Shown one piece after another: positions 52,531 to 61,439 of a DNA stretch of 64,000 nt. The first letter of the stretch is position 1, and every line of letters begins with the position of its first letter. The DNA lies in the NCBI RefSeq assembly GCF_020880695.1, contig NZ_JAJIWO010000001.1:1104141-1168140 (forward strand), in the 5' to 3' direction. The stretch is from Mucilaginibacter sp. UR6-11. GTDB taxonomy: Bacteria; Bacteroidota; Bacteroidia; Sphingobacteriales; Sphingobacteriaceae. Under the pieces are notes generated by a model. It was not told the origin of the DNA, ran no database searches, and saw nothing but the letters and a program-made list of their open reading frames with translations. The position numbers and the translations under genes are program-made.

Positions 52531-55491
52531 ATGCCAGTTATCATCCGTTGTCCCGTAAATCAGAAATTATTTTTGTCCTTGTCCTTTGTCCTGTTTTTTA
52601 TATTGGGCGTTGCGGGTAATAGCCACGCGCAATCCATAAAATCTCCTGCAAAAAAAATCACTACAGCCCCCGACATTTTGCTGCGCTCGTTTATAGCACC
52701 ACCAGACCCCGCCAAACTGCGGGTTTATTGGTTTTGGATTTATAACAGGGTGGATAAGGCCGGTATCACCCGCGACCTGGAAGAATTTAAAGCTAAAGGC
52801 ATTAGCGGTGTCAACCTGATCTGTAACGGAGGTTATGCAGGTAAAGAACCGCTGCCCGGCGTACAGTTTCTGGGGAAAGAATGGCGTGCCCTTTTCCGTC
52901 ACGCGGTAAGGGAGGCCAAAAGGCTTCATATCGAACTTGGGTTTAACCTTGCCGGCGGCTGGACATTGATGGGCCCGTCGGTCACTAAAGACAACGCCAT
53001 GAAAAAAGTAGTGTCTGCCGAATTAAAAGTTTCTGGTCCGGGTAAACTTTCCACATCCCTTCCGCAACCTCAGATTGAAGACGGTTATTATCATGATATC
53101 ATCGTGCAGGCATTCCGGTTGCGTGACGGTACAAAAGAGATCGACCCAACGACAGTGACAGATCTTACGGCTAAATTAGGTGCGAACGGTCATTTTGAAT
53201 GGGACATACCTGCCGGAAACTGGGTAATACTACGAACCGGCTACACGCTCACAGGGCATCCGTGGAGCAAATGGAAAGCCTATCCCGAAGGTGACACCTT
53301 TAAGGGTGGCGAAGGTTATGAGATAGATTATTTAAGCCGTGCCGCCCTCGACGATTATTTTGCCCATTTAGGCAAAACCGTTATTGCCGAAGCCAAAAAA
53401 GCCGGCGGTAAAATAGATTACTTATGGTCTGACAGCTGGGAGTGCGGCAAACTTACCTGGACACAAGACATGTTTAACCAATTTACCCGGTTCAGGGGTT
53501 ATGACCTTAAAGCTTATTTACCGGTACTGGCAGGTTATACGGTTACTAATGAGGCTGTATCTGCCCGCTTCCGCGATGACTTTGACCGTACGATACAAGA
53601 TTGTATAGCCGAAAATTTTTATGGACATTTTGCCGATCTATGCCATCAGAACGGCATGAAGGTAGGCAACGAAGCTGGTGGGCCCAATGATATCCCACCA
53701 CAGGATGTGTTGAAAAACTTTGGGCGGTCTGATATCCTTGCAGGCGAGTTTTGGGTAAATGGCACCCGTAACGCGCCGGGCGGCTATAACAAAAACAGGC
53801 GCGAGCGGCTCAACCTTAAACAAACCGCCACTGCGGCACATCTATACGGTAAACGCGAAGCAGAGGCTGAGGCTTTTACAGAGCAGGAAAAAGATGGCAC
53901 ACACTGGTCGCTGGGGCCGGGCGACCTGAAACCCTACGCTAATGATGCATTTTGTGAGGGCATCAATCGCCTTATGCTCCACTCAGCCACCTGCCAGCCA
54001 CCCGCCGACGGTAAGCCGGGATATGAATATTGTGCCGGGCAACATTTTACGCCCAATATTACCTGGTGGGAACAGTCGACAGCCTTCTTTAGCTACCTGT
54101 CGCGCTGCCAGTATATGTTGCAGCAGGGAAATTTTGTAGCTGATGTCTGCTTTTATTTAGGTGAAAGGCCCCCACTTTTGGCCCCGCCAAAGTACAATAT
54201 CCCAACGCTTGGCCCCGGATATGATTGCGACTACAGCAACCCGGAGGCGTTACTAACCCGCATGACCGTTAAGAACGGGCGTATAGTTTTACCCGACGGC
54301 ATGAGCTATAAACTTTTGGTACTCCAAAATTGCGTTTCGCCATCTGCAGAGATCGCTAAAGAAGTAGGCTCCTATCAGGGCTTGTCAGTATCATCCGTTC
54401 CTTCTGATGCGATGTCATTGCCTGTGATCAAAAAGCTTAAAGAGTTGATCAGCCTGGGGGCTACGGTAGTGGGGCCACCACCAGTTATATCTGCCGAATT
54501 AAAGGGCTACCCCGAGTGCGATACCCAGGTAAAACAAATAGCTGCCCAAATATGGGGCGATCTGGATGGTAAAACCCGCACAGAACGCCGGTTTGGCAAA
54601 GGCAGGGTGATATGGGGTAAAACACCAGGACAGATTTTGTTAGCTGACGGGATAGCCCCCGACCTTACTTTTACCGGACAGGCTGAAGATCCCGATCAAT
54701 TCGACTACATTCACCGCAGAAGCGGCGATACCGATATTTATTTCATCATTAATCGCACCAACAAACCGGCAACTAATAATTTCACTTTTCGTGTAGCCGG
54801 CAAACAGCCAGAGATATGGGACGCTTTAACCGGCAAAACTAGGGTTGCCAAAGCTTATCAGCAAGCAAATGGCCTTACTACATTACCACTGCAACTGGAT
54901 GCGTTTGGTTCTTATTTCGTCGTTTTTCGTAAACTTATTGCTGCGGGTGCCCGTGGAAGAGCCGAACGCAATTTCCCAAACCTCGCGGAGGTTAAACAAT
55001 TGGAGGGCCCATGGGAGGCCGCATTTGATCCAAACTGGGGTGGCCCTGCCAAAGTTGAGTTTCCTGAATTGATAAGCTGGACAGACAGAACAGAGGAAGG
55101 CATCAAATACTACTCGGGTACGGCCACCTATGTTAAAACTTTTGATTTGCGTGATGTGGTAAAAACCGGCAAAGCCGGCCGATATTTTCTTGATCTCGGT
55201 GCGGTAAAAGACGTTGCCGAAGTAAGCCTGAATGGCCAAAAGCTGGGCATACTATGGTGCGCACCCTGGCGCGTGGAGATCACCGGCGCTTTAAAAGCAA
55301 CGGGCAACGTTTTGCGCGTAAATGTTATTAATTTATGGGCCAACCGGGTGGTACATGATCTTAGCTTACCTGTGGAAAAACGCTTCACAAAAACGCATGA
55401 AGTGTTTCGTTTTGATATGCTTAATGTTAATACACCTTTGCTCCCGTCGGGTTTATTAGGCCCGGTGAAAATCTATGCTGGAATTGATTAG
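52531..55491 (+). CDS. GH106-like (alpha-L-rhamnosidase-type) glycoside hydrolase
   Basis: A 986-residue exported enzyme. Signal peptide with hydrophobic core LFLSLSFVLFFILGVAG, cleaved near HAQS. The opening PPDPAKLRVYWFWIYNRVDK with ITRDLEEFKAKGISGVNL is characteristic of the GH106-like Bacteroidota enzymes. WSDSWECGKLTWT and EAEAFTEQEKDG supply conserved acidic residues of the barrel, and a C-terminal beta-sandwich (DLRDVVKTGKAGRYFLDLG, VAEVSLNGQKLGILWCAPW) follows. Such enzymes remove rhamnose or similar from pectin or other plant/microbial polysaccharides. Divergent from the GH127/DUF922 genes. Confidence 0.85.
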   Translation: MPVIIRCPVNQKLFLSLSFVLFFILGVAGNSHAQSIKSPAKKITTAPDILLRSFIAPPDPAKLRVYWFWIYNRVDKAGITRDLEEFKAKGISGVNLICNGGYAGKEPLPGVQFLGKEWRALFRHAVREAKRLHIELGFNLAGGWTLMGPSVTKDNAMKKVVSAELKVSGPGKLSTSLPQPQIEDGYYHDIIVQAFRLRDGTKEIDPTTVTDLTAKLGANGHFEWDIPAGNWVILRTGYTLTGHPWSKWKAYPEGDTFKGGEGYEIDYLSRAALDDYFAHLGKTVIAEAKKAGGKIDYLWSDSWECGKLTWTQDMFNQFTRFRGYDLKAYLPVLAGYTVTNEAVSARFRDDFDRTIQDCIAENFYGHFADLCHQNGMKVGNEAGGPNDIPPQDVLKNFGRSDILAGEFWVNGTRNAPGGYNKNRRERLNLKQTATAAHLYGKREAEAEAFTEQEKDGTHWSLGPGDLKPYANDAFCEGINRLMLHSATCQPPADGKPGYEYCAGQHFTPNITWWEQSTAFFSYLSRCQYMLQQGNFVADVCFYLGERPPLLAPPKYNIPTLGPGYDCDYSNPEALLTRMTVKNGRIVLPDGMSYKLLVLQNCVSPSAEIAKEVGSYQGLSVSSVPSDAMSLPVIKKLKELISLGATVVGPPPVISAELKGYPECDTQVKQIAAQIWGDLDGKTRTERRFGKGRVIWGKTPGQILLADGIAPDLTFTGQAEDPDQFDYIHRRSGDTDIYFIINRTNKPATNNFTFRVAGKQPEIWDALTGKTRVAKAYQQANGLTTLPLQLDAFGSYFVVFRKLIAAGARGRAERNFPNLAEVKQLEGPWEAAFDPNWGGPAKVEFPELISWTDRTEEGIKYYSGTATYVKTFDLRDVVKTGKAGRYFLDLGAVKDVAEVSLNGQKLGILWCAPWRVEITGALKATGNVLRVNVINLWANRVVHDLSLPVEKRFTKTHEVFRFDMLNVNTPLLPSGLLGPVKIYAGID

Positions 55492-55524
55492 AACTTCCCC
55501 CCGCTGGCGCAGGTATGCAACGAT

Positions 55525-55567
55525 ACCTATTGCTACCACAAGCCAAACGCTTGCGGTAGCAATAGGT
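55525..55567. repeat. REP-like hairpin after the GH106-like gene
   Basis: Perfect 13-bp arms ACCTATTGCTACC (55525-55537) and GGTAGCAATAGGT (55555-55567) with a 17-base loop; another small palindrome GCGCGTTTGCGCGC lies immediately to the right. It lies between convergent genes and could end both transcripts. Confidence 0.7.
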
Positions 55568-55599
55568 GCGCGTTTGCGCGCGGACAGGCAACACATAAT

Positions 55600-55956
55600 T
55601 TAATCACCTTCATAAATTACTCCCGAAGCAGGAGTTTCTTTTAGTTCGATTTTTTGCAAACCAGGCAGCCCGCTTTCAAACTGTTGCCACAGCCATCTGG
55701 CTACGTTTTCGGCTGTGGGGTTTTCTAAGCCGGGCACCTCATTTAGCAAAGCGTGGTCAAGACGGTCCAGCACCGGTTTGCAAACTGCCTTGATATCGGT
55801 AAAATCCATCACCCAGCCTGGTTCCTGCAAAACTGCGCCCGAAATAAAAACGGTGAGGTGGTAGGTATGGCCATGCAGCGCCCGGCATTTATGCCCCTCT
55901 GGCACTTTGGGTAAAAAATGTGCTGCATCAAAAGTAAATTGTTTGTATATATTCAT
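55600..55956 (-). CDS. queD: 6-carboxytetrahydropterin synthase
   Basis: A 118-residue enzyme of the pathway to preQ0 and queuosine; it makes 6-carboxytetrahydropterin from dihydroneopterin triphosphate. Zinc-binding His are in FDAAHFLP and HGHTYHL; CRALHGHTY holds the catalytic Cys. WVMDFTDIKA and LDHALLNEVPG are the other conserved blocks, with a C-terminal Glu in IELKETP. Length is standard. No queC/queE genes are adjacent, so it stands alone here. Confidence 0.95.
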   Translation of the reverse strand: MNIYKQFTFDAAHFLPKVPEGHKCRALHGHTYHLTVFISGAVLQEPGWVMDFTDIKAVCKPVLDRLDHALLNEVPGLENPTAENVARWLWQQFESGLPGLQKIELKETPASGVIYEGD

Positions 55957-56115
55957 GGTTGGTATCCGCAGCGTTTTAGGCTGTTAAAGGCAAACGTATC
56001 TTTTATCGCCGGATTAAAAAGTGATCCGCGTCACTAACCCGGAGAAACCCCAAAAAGTTAAAAAGCGCCATCCGGGGAAGAATGGCGCATATAAAAACAA
56101 AATTCAAAAGTTGGT

Positions 56116-58671
56116 TCACCCGCATTTGGAGGAACCACAGTCCTTGCAATTCAGGCAGCCTTCCTGGTATTGCAGGTTAGTTGAGTTACAGTTCTGGCAA
56201 ACCTGTTTTTTTACTTCTGTACCGTCCGGGATATATTTTTTCAGCGCCCGGGCGACGCCGTTCTTCCAGGTATTTATTGCCTCGTCGAGTTGCAGACTGC
56301 CAACCAGGTCTACCACCTTTTCAATAGGCATACCATGGCGCAGCGTACCTGAGATTAGCTTGGCGTAGTTCCAGTATTCCGGGTTGAACTTGTATGAAAG
56401 TCCCTCTATCGTGGTTTTGTGGCCGTACCTGTTCTGGTATTGGAAATCATAGCGAGAACCGCCATCGCTATCTCTATTCTTGATGATCATGCCCTCATTG
56501 ACCCATCGCGGGATAAGGATACCATCCTCATCATCGGCCAGGCCCGTAAATATTTCGTAGGGTTTGCCGTCGACCAACCCGATGAATGCAATCCATTTGT
56601 CCTTGTTATTTTGGAAACGGACGATCTCGGCACCCAGCACGGGTGGCCTGTCTACCGGAAATACCGTTTCACTAACCGTGTTTTCTGTTTTATCTTTTGT
56701 ATTGGCGATCAGGACACCAGAACGCGAGCCGTCGCGATATACGGTGATGCCTTTACAGCCTGCTTTCCAGGCCGCCATATAAAGTTGTCCTACTACTTCC
56801 ACGGTCACGTCCGCAGGCATATTGATGGTAACACTGATGGAGTGATCGACCCATTGCTGGATCTGACCCTGCATCTCTACTTTTTTAAGGTAATCAACAT
56901 CGTTGGCAGTAGCTTTATAATAGGGCGACAACGCCACCAATTCATCCAGCTCCTGTTGCGAATAATTTTTATTAAGATCGTGGCCGTTCACAGTCATCCA
57001 TTGCTTGAACCGGTGGTGAAACACAACGTATTCTTCCCATGAATCACCCAGGTCATCCACAAAATCTACGCGTGCATCCTTATCACCGGGGTTCACTTTC
57101 CGCCGGCGCTTATAAACCGGCATAAATACCGGTTCTATCCCGGAGCTGGTTTGCGACATCAGGCTGGTAGTTCCTGTAGGTGCGATGGTGAGCAAAGCCA
57201 TGTTTCGCCTGCCGTATTCCTGCATATCGTAAAATAGTTGCGGGTCGGCATCTGCCAGTCTCAGCATAAACGGGTTATGCCGCTCCCTTTCTGCATCGAA
57301 CAGGGTAAAGGCCCCCCTTTCTTTGGCGGTATTAACCGATGCCCGGTAAGCCTCTAATGCCAGGGTGCGGTGCACCTGCACAGCGAAAGCCGTTGCCTCA
57401 TCGCTGCCATAGCGCAAACCCAGGGCCGCCAGCATATCGCCTTCGGCTGTGATACCGATACCGGTTCTCCGGCCTTCCCCGGCTTTTTTCCGGATATTCT
57501 GCCACAAATTCGTTTCAGTCTGCTTCAATTCCACGTCCTCGGGGTCCGCGGCTATCTTTTCGAGGATCGCGTCAATCTTTTCCAGTTCCAGGTCAATGAT
57601 GTCATCCATAATACGCTGGGCCGCATGAATGTGTTTTTTAAACAGTTCCCAGTTAAATGCCGCTGCTGCGGTAAACGGATTAGCTACGTAGCTGAACAGG
57701 TTAACAGCCAGTAACCGGCAGGAGTCGTAGGGACATAAGGGGATCTCGCCGCAGGGATTGGTTGAAACTGTTTTATTGCCCAGGTCGGCATAACAATCAG
57801 GTAACGATTCGCGGATGATCGTATCCCAAAATAAAACGCCGGGCTCTGCCGAGCGCCAGGCATTATGAACGATCTTTTGCCACAGGCGTCGCGGATCGAT
57901 CAGCTTTTCATGAGTCGGCGTACTACTATCCACGGGGTATTGCTGCCGGTAGGTTGACCCGGATTCCACTGCTTCCATGAAAGCATCGTCTATCCGCACG
58001 GATACATTGGCCCCGGTTACTTTGCCCTGCTCCATTTTAGCGTCTATAAAATCCTCCGCATCGGGATGCCTGATGGCTACCGAAAGCATCAGCGCGCCGC
58101 GCCGCCCGTCCTGGGCCACCTCGCGGGTAGAGTTAGAAAAACGTTCCATAAAAGGCACGATCCCGGTAGAGGTAAGTGCTGAATTTTTGACTGGCGAACC
58201 CTTCGGCCGGATATGCGACAGGTCGTGGCCTACACCGCCCCGCCTTTTCATCAGTTGTACCTGTTCCTGATCTATCTTAAAGATCCCACCATAGGAATCG
58301 GCATGGCCATCGTTCCCGATCACGAAGCAATTGGAAAGCGAAGCAACCTGGTAAGGATTACCAATGCCGGTCATAGGGCTGCCCTGCGGGATGATGTATC
58401 TAAAGTCCCGGATCAGTTCAAACACTTCGGCTGCCGATAACGGGTTAGGGTAGCGGTGCTCCACCCGCGCAATCTCATTAGCGATACGACGGTGCATATC
58501 ATCAGGTGTAGCTTCGTAAATATTGTCCCGCGAATCTTTCAGCGCATATTTATTTACCCATACCCTGGCCGCCAGCTCATCCCCTTTAAAATATTTAAGC
58601 GATTGCTGGTAGGCTTCTTCAGCAGTATAAATGTTTACTTCTCTTTTTTTTTCGGCGACGTTCATATCCAT
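56116..58671 (-). CDS. nrdJ: Adenosylcobalamin-dependent (class II) ribonucleotide reductase
   Basis: An 851-residue enzyme that reduces ribonucleotides using coenzyme B12, with or without oxygen. The substrate-site motif NPCGEIPL lies at about 305-312; SPVKNSALTSTGIVPFMERF and TREVAQDGRRGALMLS are conserved in NrdJ, and GIEPVFMPVYKRRRKV follows. The C-terminus has a Cys-rich tail (CQNCNSTNLQYQEGCLNC) that binds zinc and passes electrons. B12 supply genes are not near. I saw no convincing cobalamin riboswitch in the 395 bases upstream, which hold palindromes only. It may start at MDMNVAEKK or two residues later. Confidence 0.94.
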   Translation of the reverse strand: MDMNVAEKKREVNIYTAEEAYQQSLKYFKGDELAARVWVNKYALKDSRDNIYEATPDDMHRRIANEIARVEHRYPNPLSAAEVFELIRDFRYIIPQGSPMTGIGNPYQVASLSNCFVIGNDGHADSYGGIFKIDQEQVQLMKRRGGVGHDLSHIRPKGSPVKNSALTSTGIVPFMERFSNSTREVAQDGRRGALMLSVAIRHPDAEDFIDAKMEQGKVTGANVSVRIDDAFMEAVESGSTYRQQYPVDSSTPTHEKLIDPRRLWQKIVHNAWRSAEPGVLFWDTIIRESLPDCYADLGNKTVSTNPCGEIPLCPYDSCRLLAVNLFSYVANPFTAAAAFNWELFKKHIHAAQRIMDDIIDLELEKIDAILEKIAADPEDVELKQTETNLWQNIRKKAGEGRRTGIGITAEGDMLAALGLRYGSDEATAFAVQVHRTLALEAYRASVNTAKERGAFTLFDAERERHNPFMLRLADADPQLFYDMQEYGRRNMALLTIAPTGTTSLMSQTSSGIEPVFMPVYKRRRKVNPGDKDARVDFVDDLGDSWEEYVVFHHRFKQWMTVNGHDLNKNYSQQELDELVALSPYYKATANDVDYLKKVEMQGQIQQWVDHSISVTINMPADVTVEVVGQLYMAAWKAGCKGITVYRDGSRSGVLIANTKDKTENTVSETVFPVDRPPVLGAEIVRFQNNKDKWIAFIGLVDGKPYEIFTGLADDEDGILIPRWVNEGMIIKNRDSDGGSRYDFQYQNRYGHKTTIEGLSYKFNPEYWNYAKLISGTLRHGMPIEKVVDLVGSLQLDEAINTWKNGVARALKKYIPDGTEVKKQVCQNCNSTNLQYQEGCLNCKDCGSSKCG

Positions 58672-58870
58672 GAATTACTATTAAAAATAATGATTGGTTG
58701 GCGTACTAACGGCGCAAATGAACTACCGTTGCGCTATTAGCAATAACAGCCAAAAATCTATTTTTTTAGCCGGTTCAAAAGTGATGGTGATCATATTCGC
58801 CGAGAATCATTTTTTTCATGACCGTTATCAGACCTGCGCCACTACCCGTTGTTGAAAGTTGGTAATTGAG

Positions 58871-58902
58871 GACTACTATGGCTGTAGTCTGCGGCTACAT
58901 TA
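58871..58902. repeat. Dispersed palindromic repeat, copy 1
   Basis: 32 bases (GACTACTATGGCTGTAGTC plus TGCGGCTACATTA) match 62502-62533 at 30 of 32 positions. GTAGTC...GGCTAC parts can fold as short hairpins. It lies in the 395-base gap 58672-59066 upstream of nrdJ. Confidence 0.8.
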
Positions 58903-58956
58903 AATCGTCCACGCGCTAAGTAAACGCGCGGCCATTTTGGCGGGAGTGCGGGGGCC

Positions 58957-59044
58957 GTTGTTGGTGTTGTCACCAACAACCAGGGGAGGCAATGGCGATA
59001 TTTAATCCGGCATTCAGGTACTTGTTGGTGACAACACCAACAAG
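58957..59044. repeat. Two copies of a 24-bp palindrome
   Basis: 58957-58980 has arms GTTGTTGGTG/CACCAACAAC around TTGT. 59021-59044 has arms CTTGTTGGTG/CACCAACAAG around ACAA, i.e. the same unit in reverse orientation. A third, weaker copy lies at 60276-60299. They flank the two small secreted-protein genes at 59067-60113. Confidence 0.85.
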
Positions 59045-59066
59045 GGCGGAAATTTAATAAGTTAAT

Positions 59067-59591
59067 TTATCTGAAAAAACTATTATTTAATATTTCATTC
59101 AGTTTGGCTTCAGCCTTTCCCTGATCTTCTTTTTTAAATTCCATCAACCCATTTAACGATTTAAAATTTTTAGGATCAGAAATGAACCAAACATAAAAAG
59201 GTTCTCCCTTTTGATATTTAATAATCAAAAACCAATGGTTCTTTACTTTCTTAATAGTTGCATCACTTACTTTAATGCTTTTGTCGTTTTCAAAAAGCCC
59301 CAACATCTGAATTTTGATATCGTCTAAGGTTCTTGTGTCATCCTTTGCATGATGCACATCCCATATACTCAACGTTATGTCATCGAGCTTATATAGATTA
59401 TCAGTTTTAGACCAATGCTGTAATTGTGAATTACCATATAACCTCCCGGACCTGGCAATCATTGATTGCTTATCTATTTTTTCAGCGTTTGGCGGCAATT
59501 TTACGTCTGCTGTTGTACCTATTGTTATCTCTTGGGCAATTGAATCCAAGCTAAAAAGCAACCCTATTATCAGCAAAATAATTTTGTTCAT
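59067..59591 (-). CDS. Small exported protein of unknown function
   Basis: A 174-residue protein with a signal peptide (residues 1-19, ending DSIAQE). The mature part is Lys-rich with no Cys. KNHWFLIIKYQKGEPFYVWFISD looks like a beta-sheet core, and the C-terminal half ends in a helix (KEDQGKAEAKLNEILNNSF). I do not recognise the family. AT-rich codon use is higher than in the flanking housekeeping genes, which suggests later acquisition. The gene lies between the palindromes at 58957-59044 and the lipoprotein gene. Confidence 0.65.
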   Translation of the reverse strand: MNKIILLIIGLLFSLDSIAQEITIGTTADVKLPPNAEKIDKQSMIARSGRLYGNSQLQHWSKTDNLYKLDDITLSIWDVHHAKDDTRTLDDIKIQMLGLFENDKSIKVSDATIKKVKNHWFLIIKYQKGEPFYVWFISDPKNFKSLNGLMEFKKEDQGKAEAKLNEILNNSFFR

Positions 59592-59657
59592 TGTATATAG
59601 TATAATAATTTAATTAGGACAATTTATATTGTCAACCTCATTGTAAGCAACTATATA

Positions 59658-60113
59658 TTATGACATACCCCACAAAATTTTCCTGACAATCAATTTATTA
59701 CCCGCTTTTTTAACCCTAAAGTGCCGGGCGATATATTGGGCATAAAAAATTATTTTAATATCTGCTTCATCTTCAGCTATGGGGAGATATTTTATATCAA
59801 CAAATACCTTATGTTTAAACGAATAGTATCCCAATTCTAATCCTTTAGGTAAAGTATCCAAATAAAGCTGATTTGAATTTAAATGCAATTTTCCTAATCC
59901 AATTGTGTCGTCGTTTCTTTTAATCAGGATCAATTTCTGAGCTATATGACTCATTCCATTAAAACCATCAAGATATGCGGTATCCAAACAAGCTTGTATA
60001 CCTGCAATTTTGATATTAATAGGGTGAATAAATTCAACAGGTTGTTTTTGGCTTTGTGGAGCATGGCATCCATAAATCAAAAACAGCAGAAAAATTATAA
60101 TTGATTGCTTCAT
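59658..60113 (-). CDS. Small lipoprotein of unknown function
   Basis: 151 residues from the ATG at 60113 (the upstream MCQNKLF extension has no signal). The signal peptide IIIFLLFLIYGC ends in the lipobox LIYGC. The mature part carries NIKIAGIQACLDTAYLDGFN and IKIIFYAQYIARHFRVKKAGN with no recognisable motif. It is AT-rich and lies 66 bases upstream of the other exported-protein gene on the same strand; both probably came together. The 481-base gap after it (60114-60594) holds a palindrome and a transposase remnant. Confidence 0.65.
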   Translation of the reverse strand: MKQSIIIFLLFLIYGCHAPQSQKQPVEFIHPINIKIAGIQACLDTAYLDGFNGMSHIAQKLILIKRNDDTIGLGKLHLNSNQLYLDTLPKGLELGYYSFKHKVFVDIKYLPIAEDEADIKIIFYAQYIARHFRVKKAGNKLIVRKILWGMS

Positions 60114-60275
60114 AAACAGCTTATTTTGGCACAAAAACGTGTAATAGCGACACCGGTAATGGAAAAGCGCTGCTGCTTATTTAAAGTAAAAACTAACTGC
60201 CCCCTGTTTAAGTCCATTTGCGTGATTAAGGTATAAGGAAACACAATGTATTAATTTTTATTGATTTAGCGGGGC

Positions 60276-60299
60276 GTTGTCGGTGTTATCACCAACAAG
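60276..60299. repeat. Third copy of the 24-bp palindrome
   Basis: GTTGTCGGTG/CACCAACAAG around TTAT, with two mismatched pairs. It abuts the right side of the transposase remnant at 60310. Confidence 0.7.
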
Positions 60300-60309
60300 G
60301 GCGAAGATT

Positions 60310-60520
60310 ATCAAGTTCTAACTTATTATAAAATTCAGCAATTTCAATACTATAGCTCTTGCGAAAAAAATTAATTAATAACCAATCGCTCAAACCCCAA
60401 TTTTCTATCGCGGGAGAAATCCTTTTTAGAGTTTGTAAATAATTCCCTTAGCTCCGTTTGAGTTGCAGACTGGGTAATAAAGTTCTTTAATTCGTTAATG
60501 ATTTTGACGTTTACAGACAT
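60310..60520 (-). pseudogene. IS4-family transposase N-terminal remnant
   Basis: On the minus strand an ATG at 60520 opens 49 codons: MSVNVKIINELKNFITQSAT, then QTELRELFTNSKKDFSRDRK and LGFERLVIN, ending at the TAA at 60371-60373. The N-terminus and the FSRDRKL box are those of IS4-type transposases of Bacteroidota. Reading shifts by one base at the stop, then continues as FFRKSYSIEIAEFYNKLE, which fits the next part of the protein. The rest of the gene is absent; the remnant stops at the palindrome at 60276-60299. It is not an active element. Confidence 0.75.
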
Positions 60521-60594
60521 ATGAAGATAATTTCTGTAAAACTATTTCATTTTAATACTATTGAGATTTAGCTTTTACATGCTCATAATGAAAA

Positions 60595-61377
60595 TCAATT
60601 TTTCGGTCGCCATATTAGTTTAATAGCTGCAATTACGCTGACTGTGCCAATGTTGAGCGCAATAAACAAGCCGATGGCTTGCCACACCGTCAGATTGTGC
60701 TGCTGTTGTCCGCTGATAAAGAGCCAGGAAGTTGTAGTATGAGTGAAAGTGAAGAGATAAGAATTCGCAAAGTTGTTTCCCCAATGCAAACCGATAACTA
60801 GCCAAATACTCCCCGAGCGTAAAAGTGCCGTAGAGAACATCAAATAACCTATGAATAAACCAGATGCATAAAACAGGTCATTTACGATATTGTCGCCCCA
60901 TATATCATGTAAACAAATAAAAAAAAGCCCGAACATCACAGTCGCATTCCGTTTATTAGTTAGTTCGATAAGCTTCACATAACAGTAACCTACAATAATA
61001 AAGTCCTGAACTGCTGCTGTCGGCAAAACCCGCCAAAATTCTTTCAACAACAATGTGCCGTCAATCATTCGGCTAACCATTATATGGTCTCCCCGCACCA
61101 GCGTCCCGACGTAGAACGATAATAAGAACGAAGTTATACCCAACAACAAGCCAGCAGGTATTAACACGAGATGACTGAGTTTTACATCAAAGCCTAAGAA
61201 ACTCAAATTTCTTCCCTCGCTGCGCAGCATCAGCCAGGTTATCAGGATTACCAGTAACATGCCGACCGGTACAAATGGTATATGAATAAATCCGCTGCCT
61301 ATGAGTGCGGCAGCCAATAAAAATGCACTGAGGATCAGGCGTGATATATGGGGATAAGTGAGGAACCAATTTTTCAT
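60595..61377 (-). CDS. CPBP-like membrane protein with degraded catalytic motif
   Basis: A 260-residue protein with about seven hydrophobic segments. The layout resembles CPBP intramembrane proteases, but the first motif (normally EExxxRG) reads QDFIIVGY, so the acidic pair and Arg are lost. Two later His segments remain: FGLFFICLHDIWG and WLVIGLHWGNNFA. It is therefore probably not a protease or is a divergent member. It is divergently transcribed from an HTH gene only 62 bases away; such pairs are known for CPBP proteins. Function unknown. Confidence 0.7.
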   Translation of the reverse strand: MKNWFLTYPHISRLILSAFLLAAALIGSGFIHIPFVPVGMLLVILITWLMLRSEGRNLSFLGFDVKLSHLVLIPAGLLLGITSFLLSFYVGTLVRGDHIMVSRMIDGTLLLKEFWRVLPTAAVQDFIIVGYCYVKLIELTNKRNATVMFGLFFICLHDIWGDNIVNDLFYASGLFIGYLMFSTALLRSGSIWLVIGLHWGNNFANSYLFTFTHTTTSWLFISGQQQHNLTVWQAIGLFIALNIGTVSVIAAIKLIWRPKN

Positions 61378-61439
61378 TGCAGATGCTAAATTACTACCTT
61401 CGCTTCCGAATCAAAACAACTGCATAAAATGTCGTCTAA

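Noticed and set aside
60595..61377. Active CAAX/CPBP protease
   Set aside because: The acidic pair and Arg of the first catalytic motif are replaced by Q-D and V.
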